From the NCBI GenBank assembly GCA_022575985.1, contig JAKSXM010000231.1:3660501-3724500 (forward strand): a stretch of DNA of 64,000 nucleotides, read 5' to 3'. Position numbers and translations under genes: made by a program. The notes beneath the pieces were generated by a model. That model made no database searches and was not told the DNA's origin. It saw only the letters and a list, made by a program, of their open reading frames with translations. Source of the stretch: Anagrus nilaparvatae (lineage: Eukaryota; Arthropoda; Insecta; Hymenoptera; Mymaridae). Positions 56,823 through 64,000 of this stretch are shown one piece after another. Every line of letters starts with the position of its first letter. Position 1 is the first letter of the stretch.

Positions 56823-57689
56823 TTAACTTAAGTTTTTGAACCGTATATTCGATTTATAGATTTCATGCAATTCCCTTGCTAAGGGTCGGTTCGGAATCTC
56901 TGTTTCCGGTTCAATGTATCTAAAACAATTTTTTATATATGGTTCTATAAAAGAAGGTAGCTTATCAAAACACGGAACAAGTTTATTTTCAAATTTTTCA
57001 GAAAGTTGCTTTATTTTATCACCAGTTTTTAACTCCCAAGTTCTTTTTTCTGTGTATGTTTCTAACAATGTGCATCCCAACGCCCATATGTCAGTGGCAG
57101 AAGTTGACTCTTTACATAAAAGTATTTGTTTCGGAGCCATGTAGGTTATTGTTTCTGATGGGCATGTTTCTAAAACATCTGAAGTTTGTACTCGTGAACT
57201 TTTCATTTCTTCTTTTATCTGCATTAAACCTAGGTCCCATACTTTTGCCCTTAAGCCAACGGATATCAATATATTGGCAGGTTTAATATCTCTATGGATA
57301 ATTCTCTTGTGGTGGTCGTGCATGTAGTGAAGCGCTCTAAATATCTGTAGACCAATTAAATCCTTCTTAAGTTCTCAAAGGTTAATTTTGTTTTTCCAGA
57401 AACTGGTGAATAAAATATTGTAAAGGCAGGTTCCTTTAACTAATTCAGAGATAATGTGAACCTCATTGTTGTGTACTCATACTCCCATCATTAGCACAAT
57501 ATTAGGATGTGTTATTTCTTTTAAGTTAAAAATTTCTTGTGCAATAGTTTTTGCACAAGTTATGTCCTCAATTGTTTTTATTGCTACATCCGTGCCATAC
57601 AAGTCCCCTTTATAAACAGCTCCAAAGCCTCCTCGACCTTGGATTTCGTCGGTAAATGATAAAGCTCTGAAGGGAATCAAATTAAACAA
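56823..57689 (-). pseudogene. TKL-type protein kinase, two in-frame stops
   Basis: Kinase subdomains in order: glycine loop GRGGFGAVYKG, VAIK lysine, helix C glutamate (KTIAQEIFNLKEI), HPNIVLMMGV, stop TGA, hinge ISELVKG, stop TGA, HRDIKPANI catalytic loop, WDLGL (DLG in place of DFG), MAPK in place of APE, and TDIWALGCTLLE. The C-lobe is complete to residue NIRFKNLS. HRD and Lys are intact, so the ancestor was likely active toward Ser/Thr. The frame is kept across both stops, consistent with recent nonsense changes. Confidence 0.8.
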
Positions 57690-58169
57690 TGATACTTTAA
57701 GATGTACTGCAATCCCATAAAATATTATACTTTTTCAAAAGTAGGTAAAGTAAGTATATATATATTATATTTGAATTAGTTAGATATATATATATATATA
57801 TTATTTATATTATATTAGAATCAGTTAGATATATTATTAATAGAAAAATACATTCTTAATCTTTATTTTTAAATATTTTATAATAAAATATATTTAAAAT
57901 TTTTTAAAATCATTTAGAAAATAATATTTTTAGTTTAATTTTTTCTTGTCGTTTCATTTGGAGAATTTGGCGATGATTTCCTGGTTTCCACCAGTAATTA
58001 GAGGAGATTCTGTACGAGTTTTGGTTTTCTACATCTAGGATACTGCGAAAAGTAAGTAGACACACGGAGGGTTAGTGCTGAAATTGAGCCAATTGCTCCT
58101 CTGTTAGGTTATATTGGTTTAACATTGGCTTTATTTGATTTTTAAAATGTGAGCACATCCCCTCTGCCG
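57690..58169. other. AT-rich spacer with TA repeats
   Basis: TATATA runs at 57,755-57,800. No gene is seen. Confidence 0.4.
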
Positions 58170-59200
58170 ATCGATGCGTCATGTACTAAAAATAAAATAA
58201 AACTATGATTATTTTTTTTTTATAATCGATTAATATTAAAGTTTAAATACAATTTATTGTCAATGAAAGCTCTAATTTAAAAGATCTGCTTACGATACCT
58301 AAACAAATTTTAAAATGTTACAGCTTTTATTTGCAATAAATTATAGATTTCACAAGATTATACTTATTCAACAGTTGAAATTTAAAAAATAATAAAAAAG
58401 TAAAGACCGCAGGGGACACGAGAAAAATTATTATTAAAATTATAATTTGCTTGATTTATATTTTCGTCAATTTGTTCATTTACCTGAATTTGTACTTCTT
58501 CATTTCTGTTGGCATCTGCATTATTAACTATTAAATTACACTGTTGATTATTTTCGTTTCTAATTGCTACTCGTATTCTGATGCCGTCTGCATCATTTTT
58601 CAGGTCCGTCATCTGTGAAAATTAAGAAAGTAAAGTTTTTAATCTTTAAGACCAAGATCTTGAATTCCCGAGAAAAATTATTATCCAGTAAAAAATGAAT
58701 AATAGTCAAGTCCTCTAATAATGTATACGGCGTATTGGCTCTAAAAGAGTGTATTTAAATTATACATTATTGAATAAGTGAAGGTAATTAGTTTTGACTT
58801 ACTGTAAATCGTCATGTTCTTGATGTGGCATTGGTCAAAGACTATAATGTTTATTTGGGCACAGATTATCTTGATTTGCCGCAGCCTGATTTCTGTTATT
58901 CAGGTTTTGAACTTGAATCAATGCTTCTCTACCATCATTTCATTCGTTTTGATGTTCAGGTTCTTCTCATGCGTCATGTACTAAAAATAAAATAAAAACT
59001 ATGATTATTTTTTTTTTATAATTGATTAATATTAAAGTTTAAATACAATTTATTGTCAATAAAAGCTCTAACTTAAAAGATCTGCTTACGATACCTAAAC
59101 AAATTTTAAAATGATACAGCTTTTATTTGCAATAAATTATAGATTTCACAAGATTATACTTATTCAACAGTTGAAATTTAAAAAATAATAAAAAAGTAAA
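58170..59200 (+). repeat. Direct repeat of about 232 bp, 800 bp apart
   Basis: 58,170-58,402 and 58,970-59,200 begin GCGTCATGTACTAAAAATAA and differ at few positions. Between them is a minus-strand polar frame (58,382-58,612, NNADANRNEEVQIQVNEQI) and a decayed similar asparagine/glutamine-rich tract near 58,850-58,950 (NLNNRNQAAANQDN). This suggests that a small gene segment was duplicated together with its flank. No domain is recognised. Confidence 0.65.
58382..58612 (-). CDS. Hypothetical N/Q-rich polypeptide (weak)
   Basis: 76 codons starting MTDLKNDADGIRIRVA and ending YFFIIF inside the direct repeat. Asparagine-rich and acidic. Sequence TTTTCAG just upstream on its strand may be an acceptor. 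No family recognised; may be an exon of a longer gene. Confidence 0.25.
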   Translation of the reverse strand: MTDLKNDADGIRIRVAIRNENNQQCNLIVNNADANRNEEVQIQVNEQIDENINQANYNFNNNFSRVPCGLYFFIIF

Positions 59201-60920
59201 TTATATTTTTAAAAAACCCTATTTTTAACCCGCGCTCAACAATTACATTCTGTATATATCTATATATTTCTGGATAAATTATTATAGAAAGAGAAAAACA
59301 TTGGAATTTGAAGTAAAACTGAAATTATTTATGCAATATTTATGCCAGAATATATATTTAAAATATATGTAACGCAATTATCCCTTAAATAAGTTGAGTA
59401 AACAGTAAAAAAATTAAGTGTAAAACACTTTAAATTCAAAATATAAAATTTTAAAATTTTTTCTAATTTTTAAATTTTGTTAAATTTGCGCTTTTGGCTA
59501 ACAGCCTCGCTGACAGCTAATTAGTAAAAAAAACATCAAAAAAGCCGCAGTGACACATGAAATTAGATACTTCTAGAAGTAGTTTAAAACCGGTTTTAAG
59601 TGAATAGCTCAAAAGTTGAGTCCAAGAGCACTTAGGTTGGAGAAAACCTTGGAGCCCCTTTAATGTGCCTCTTCCTCAAGGATAGTTTTAGGATAGCAGT
59701 CTGCGGCTGCATGCTTGTCAAGAATGCTCGAGGGAACGTCAAGGCATAAAACCCGGTTTATAGGGCAGCCTCAGTTATTCCAGAACCGCTTATAGGATAA
59801 CTATGAGCAGTCTGCGACATTCCTATCTGTTAGGGTTTTGCCTCGTAAATTTTCTGTATATGCTTTTCTTACTACCTAAAACTCATGATGCCCTCTCTCA
59901 TGACTTTGTCCTCAATTTATTCGCGTTTTGTTTAGTCGCGCTGATATTGCCATGTGTGTGATTTTCATCAGAGGTTCTGTGGTTACACAGTCTAGCGGGA
60001 TATTTAATTTTTATTAGTTTCTAAAACACTATAAATGAATACTATAATATTGTTTATTTATAATTATTCGACATATTTAAAATTAATAAAATTATAAATT
60101 ATATAAAATATTAAAAAAAAAAGAAACTTAGGACTAAAATAATTGTCTTATTTTATTGTACATTCTACTCTAAATTTTCTCTTCGATTTTATCTAATTAA
60201 TCGATTCATCAAAGCTTTGCAGTATTTGCGTTAAAAATTTCTTAGACAATTATAAATATTTTTTTTTTAATTTATTTTTATACATTGTAAAAGCAACCAC
60301 AAAATGTTATAAAATATGTTTAAACTATAATAAAGCACTACATCTGTAAATGCGACATAAACTCATTCGATAGTATATCGTTATCCTATTGTAAAATATC
60401 GCTGTGCAGAGCAAAAGAAAAATTTGTTTTTTGGGCTGAAAAAGGTTCAGTGTGAAATTCCCAAAAATTTGTTATTGCATACTTTATGAGTTTCGTATGT
60501 ACTTAAGTTTTCACTGTCTAATCTTCAAATTTATTTTGTTTTTTATTTTCTTAATCACGTTTTGCTGCTAGATAAATTCTCACTACTGCATCTCTCACTT
60601 AATGCAATACTCTACATTTGAAGAAGCCATACTATACTAAGTGTCATGCATGTAGTAATTTTCTATATGATTGAAAGACTACAAAGTAAGAGTGTTATTT
60701 TTTTCATTCATTCACTTGAGAAATCAATTAATTGTATCTTTTGGAATAGAGCGTTTTGGCATCTATAATTTTGTAATGCCAATTACTGATGTCAGGATTT
60801 AGATGAATAGAAGTAGATAAGTTCCCGGTCTGTTATTGTCTCTGTTGATCACCAAAGTGGTGATTTTTCTCCATTCTTTCAAGCTTATTTTTAGAGAGTT
60901 GGTTAACAGGATTAACTGAA
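59201..60920. other. Spacer with a MITE arm and a GC-richer block
   Basis: Positions 59,540-59,640 resemble one arm of the element at 4534-5026 (GAATAGCTCAAAAGTTGAGT and CCAAGAGC). Positions 59,640-60,000 are less AT-rich (AACCTTGGAGCCCC to GTCTAGCGGG) without an open frame; this could be the 3' UTR of an unidentified retroelement. The rest is AT-rich. Confidence 0.4.
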
Positions 60921-60921
60921 A

Positions 60922-61625
60922 ATGCACATAAGAAACTTTTTCGACACCAGGACTTTCTTCAATCTTTCGTAAGTACAAAAATTCAAAAATAAATTACCGT
61001 TTGTAATCAATATTTACTTATTGCAGAGTTTATCAAGAAAAATCCTGCAACTTCAAAAAAAATGTCAAGTTTTTGCGTGTATGTCAAAATTATGTATTAT
61101 TTATTATCTCTGCACTTTCGAGTTTTGTGTGTCCTATTTTATAAAAAGAATTAAAAATGCGCCTTCAATGGTTCACGAAATAATAAATGTGTTTCGTACT
61201 CATGATTGAATTATCTTCAGTCATTGTACGCCTCAAATTATTCTTAAAATTAAAAACAATATTAATAATAAAGTATGTTTACTTTAAATTTAAATGATAA
61301 AAAAATCAAATTTGATTGAAACATATGTTTACCAAATATATTTGAATGATAAAAATTTAAATATAAATAATGAAAAAGAAAAAAGTTTTTAAGTATTTTT
61401 TAAATATACAAAAATTTTGAAATTTGACATCTCTGAACTATGACTTTTGTGAAAATAATTCTATTATTTGACAATTATAATCTCTGCACTTTCGGGTTTT
61501 GTGTGCCTTCGTTTATAAAAAATTGTAACTGCACTAAGCAATTCATGGTTGACGAAACAATAAAAATATTTCTTGCTCATGGTTGGATAACTAAGAAAAT
61601 ATATCAAAATTTTATTTTATCCTAA
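60922..61625 (+). other. Small gene-like unit with a duplicated exon (weak)
   Basis: An ATG tract MHIRNFFDTRTFFNLS ends at a GTAAGT donor (60,970), with an acceptor TTATTGCAG near 61,026. The downstream tract has two diverged direct copies (61,095-61,209 and 61,475-61,595). Both contain CTCTGCACTTTCG.GTTTTG, and their shared frame reads LCTF.FCV..FIK...V.E.I..F. Which frame is real cannot be decided; no family is recognised. Confidence 0.25.
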
Positions 61626-61779
61626 TAATGATTGTTAAATAATACTGTTTAATGTTTATATAAAAAATATAAATGAATGAAATTAATGCTTACGTCTTTT
61701 ATTTTATTTCAAAATAAATAAACGAAAGGAAGTATAAAAAAGAGGATAAAATTAAAATTATTTTAAAAATCCATTATTT

Positions 61780-63316
61780 AGCGTGTGCTAAATGCGCGAC
61801 TATTCTAGTATTAAGTAGACCACTAGATGGGGTGGTCGGGAAATAAGCCACTTTTGGTAAATACCTGACACGCTGGGATGATATGGGATTTTGGGCCCAT
61901 GGACTAGCTGGAGTTACCTATTGACATGACGCTGCATAACCCATAGACCACTAGTTTGGTCTCTTAGTTTTGATAACTCTAGGTAAGATTGAACAGCCTT
62001 GTCGTGGCTACCCTGTTGATTGCGCATGCGCATATAAATATTCACCCACTGACCAAGGTTGAGGTTGGCACACGTCATACCTTTGCGTCACTTAACCGAC
62101 GGCTCTTGGCTGGGGTCTCATTGGCCCCACATGTTGATAGTTTATTTCATCCCCACTCAGCTTCCCTTAGGACGCCAGTGGGATGACTCTTTGCTGATTG
62201 TTGCCGAACTCACTACGAGTGGTACGTCATTTCTTCGCGCAGACATCTGTGAACAGGGCACATAACCCTCCTTTCTCTCAAATGTCTCAAATGACAGCTT
62301 TGATAATTTGATAATAAAGCAAATAGATGCAAAGAGCTATGTGTTCTTCTAAGGACTCTCTGGAGTAGGGTTCCACGGTAGTAGTGTCCTAACATAAATA
62401 GGACTCTGTTGCCGTTGGTTCTTCCGTGTCTGGGTCGTTCACCCAATGTCTGCGGGGTGATTCAGAAAAAGCTTCAGAAACCTGAAAAGTTCGTCAGGAT
62501 TGGTTGTTTGTGTTTCTTGTCATAAATAAAAAATTGTTTAATTTAAATGTGTATCTTAAATGTTGCAGCCAATAACTTCTGGACGTAAGGCTAAACTGGG
62601 TGATTGTCAGATAAACCTTGACAGTGTTGGGCGATCGGCCCCGATATGACTGAGCCTAGGATCCTCGCTCATTCGAGGGACCCTCGAATGTCCACTCTTG
62701 ATGGTCGCTGAGATCTTAAGTCTCACTATCGATCAAAGCTTCCTTGACTGAAATCTGTTCAGATTCAAGTAAATTAATTTAAATTAAATCAAATTTAATG
62801 ACTATATTAATTATGGGAGCAGATATCCGGGGGGATATCGCTTATTCTTTTTGCAATGCAAATTGAAACAGCAACGGCCGGGGTAGTCTTACCTGGCAGT
62901 CTTTAATAAAAAATTACAGAATACCTTCCATGTAAACCATTGGTATCATGGTCATCTGCTTAAAATGGCCTATAAGGATCCCGTTTATACGACGGGTAAA
63001 ATATTGTATTATGTCAGCCGACATTAAGGCAAAAACCTTCAATCTACAGGACACTCAGTGGCCATCATTCCCTGTGACTTGCACTGAGAATGGGGGCTGT
63101 TGCGGGTCTGACTCCTGTCTTGTGACGGGCTAGAATATCGCTAGATGGTTAACAACCATAGTGCTAGGAAACCACTACATTGTCACCCGGCTCACGCATC
63201 GGGTAAAAATAACCATATGATGCAAGCAGACATAGAACGAAGGTGTATTTCCTCTTATCTGCAGGACTGACATTGGTCGCTACCCTGGGACTGGTACCTG
63301 CGGCGCTGATCGATGT
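61780..63316 (+). other. 5' region of an R1-clade element (presumed 5' UTR)
   Basis: Base composition shifts from AT-rich to near-balanced at about 61,780 and stays so until ORF1 at 63,317. No long frame is present, as expected of a LINE 5' UTR with internal promoter. The exact 5' boundary is not seen. Confidence 0.45.
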
Positions 63317-64000
63317 ATGACCGAAGGGTACTCTTACCCGTATTCTTTTAAAAGCGCTTTGTCCAGTGACGCAGGCTATTATATTTCCAAAATGCAAAAT
63401 AATAAAAACGTACTACCCCAGTCTGATAAGTCTCTTTCTCAACAGGAGATGAATTCAGCTACCAATTCCGATCGAGTGGAAGCCTCGGTGGTTGGTACCG
63501 ATCCCAAGGATTCTGGGGCGGATCAAAAATTTTGCATGGAGACGGATTTAACATCTAATTCCGTCCAAGGAGGAAGTAATAGTGCTCCCCAAAACCACCT
63601 ACTGCATGATTCAATGCGCGAACGTAACGATTATGCGCTTGATGCATCAAACAATGGTGCTGGCAAAAGTAGCGATGGAACAGAAGCACCTGTAAATGCT
63701 GATAACATACCATCTGGTCTTGAAACAGCATTAACTTGGGCAGACCGCATTAAAAATTTGTAGGCCATAATCGACGACAGGCTGAACGAGGATGTTCGAA
63801 TAGACAAGTGCAAATCGAATCTCTTGAAGCACTTCTTGTCGGTTATGAAGGAAGCGTTTCAGGCCATGGAGAAATATCATTACCAGATGAAAGCTGAATG
63901 TGAAACGATGACTGTTCATTTCCTTGAGGTACAGAAGAACGTTGGGATGCCAATTAAAAATGGCGTTTCAATGTTCGTAAAAGTGCTCGAGCAGTTAAGC
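63317..64000 (+). pseudogene. ORF1 of an R1-clade element, N-terminal part, runs off the right edge
   Basis: It starts MTEGYSYPYSFKSALSSDAG, with a polar S/N/D-rich lead (147 residues), then TAG at 63,761-63,763, and continues in the same frame with KCKSNLLKHFLSVMKEAFQA, MEKYHYQMKAECETM and VGMPIKNGVSMFVKVLEQLS. The second part aligns with ORF1 of the copies at 3 and 33 kb (KEAFQAMEK against KDAIQALEK; GMPIKNG against GMPIKSG). It supplies the N-terminal half that those copies lack. Apart from the one TAG the frame is clean. Confidence 0.8.

Noticed and set aside
56200..57286. Plus-strand frames that repeat each other (CIPTPICQWQKLTLYIKV)
   Set aside because: They are antisense to the two kinase pseudogene copies.
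59640..60000. GC-richer block considered as an rRNA or structured RNA gene
   Set aside because: No rRNA core motif or tRNA-like cloverleaf was recognised; it fits better as an unidentified retroelement 3' region.

Overview
This is a eukaryotic, strongly AT-rich window with no rRNA, tRNA or CRISPR array that I can see. The mobile-element repertoire (R1-clade non-LTR retrotransposons, a Transib-type element, Ty3/gypsy remnants, TTAA-flanked MITEs) and the replication-type histone genes ending in the metazoan histone 3' stem-loop point to an arthropod, most likely an insect. A hymenopteran is plausible from composition and element types but is not proven. Almost every coding tract is decayed; the best-preserved gene is a divergent histone H2B.

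Left third (1-30 kb). A gag-like remnant lies at the left edge on the minus strand, followed by possible acidic exons and a 5' fragment of an R1-clade retrotransposon (about 2990-6124) that is itself split by two small elements. From 7.9 to 13.7 kb there is a nested stack. A small GGGCGTAAAA-terminated element is split by a 4.6 kb Transib-type element whose end is the RSS-like heptamer CACAGTG, with a CCATG duplication. Inside that is an element carrying a 460 bp higher-order tandem repeat, and inside that again is a 1.4 kb insertion built of two 605 bp inverted arms. A solo LTR has also landed in the outermost element. From 14 to 30 kb the sequence is a patchwork of four interspersed families, hairpins and foldback elements plus one broken BTB/POZ gene.

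Middle (30-50 kb). A C2H2 zinc-finger relic precedes a full-length but frameshifted PrimPol (primase-polymerase) gene. PrimPol is interrupted by a 5.4 kb R1-clade retrotransposon with a 71 bp target duplication and a chimeric internal duplication. Next comes a decayed histone neighbourhood: an intact H2B (minus), a frameshifted H2B (plus), a broken H3 and a third H2B scrap, mixed with C2H2 zinc-finger genes. Histone stem-loops follow both larger H2B copies. Two more perfect stem-loops are not next to histone genes; one lies 43 nt past the stop of a zinc-finger gene.

Right end (50-64 kb). A deleted Ty3/gypsy element (minus) with seven gag zinc knuckles abuts a 2.26 kb Mutator-like foldback element. 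It is followed by a TKL-type kinase pseudogene and its partial duplicate, duplicated AT-rich noncoding DNA, a small duplicated gene-like unit, and the GC-richer 5' region and ORF1 of another R1-clade element that runs off the right edge.

No working multi-gene system is visible. The interest lies in element architecture, the chimeric retrotransposon, the PrimPol disruption and the stray histone 3'-end signals.
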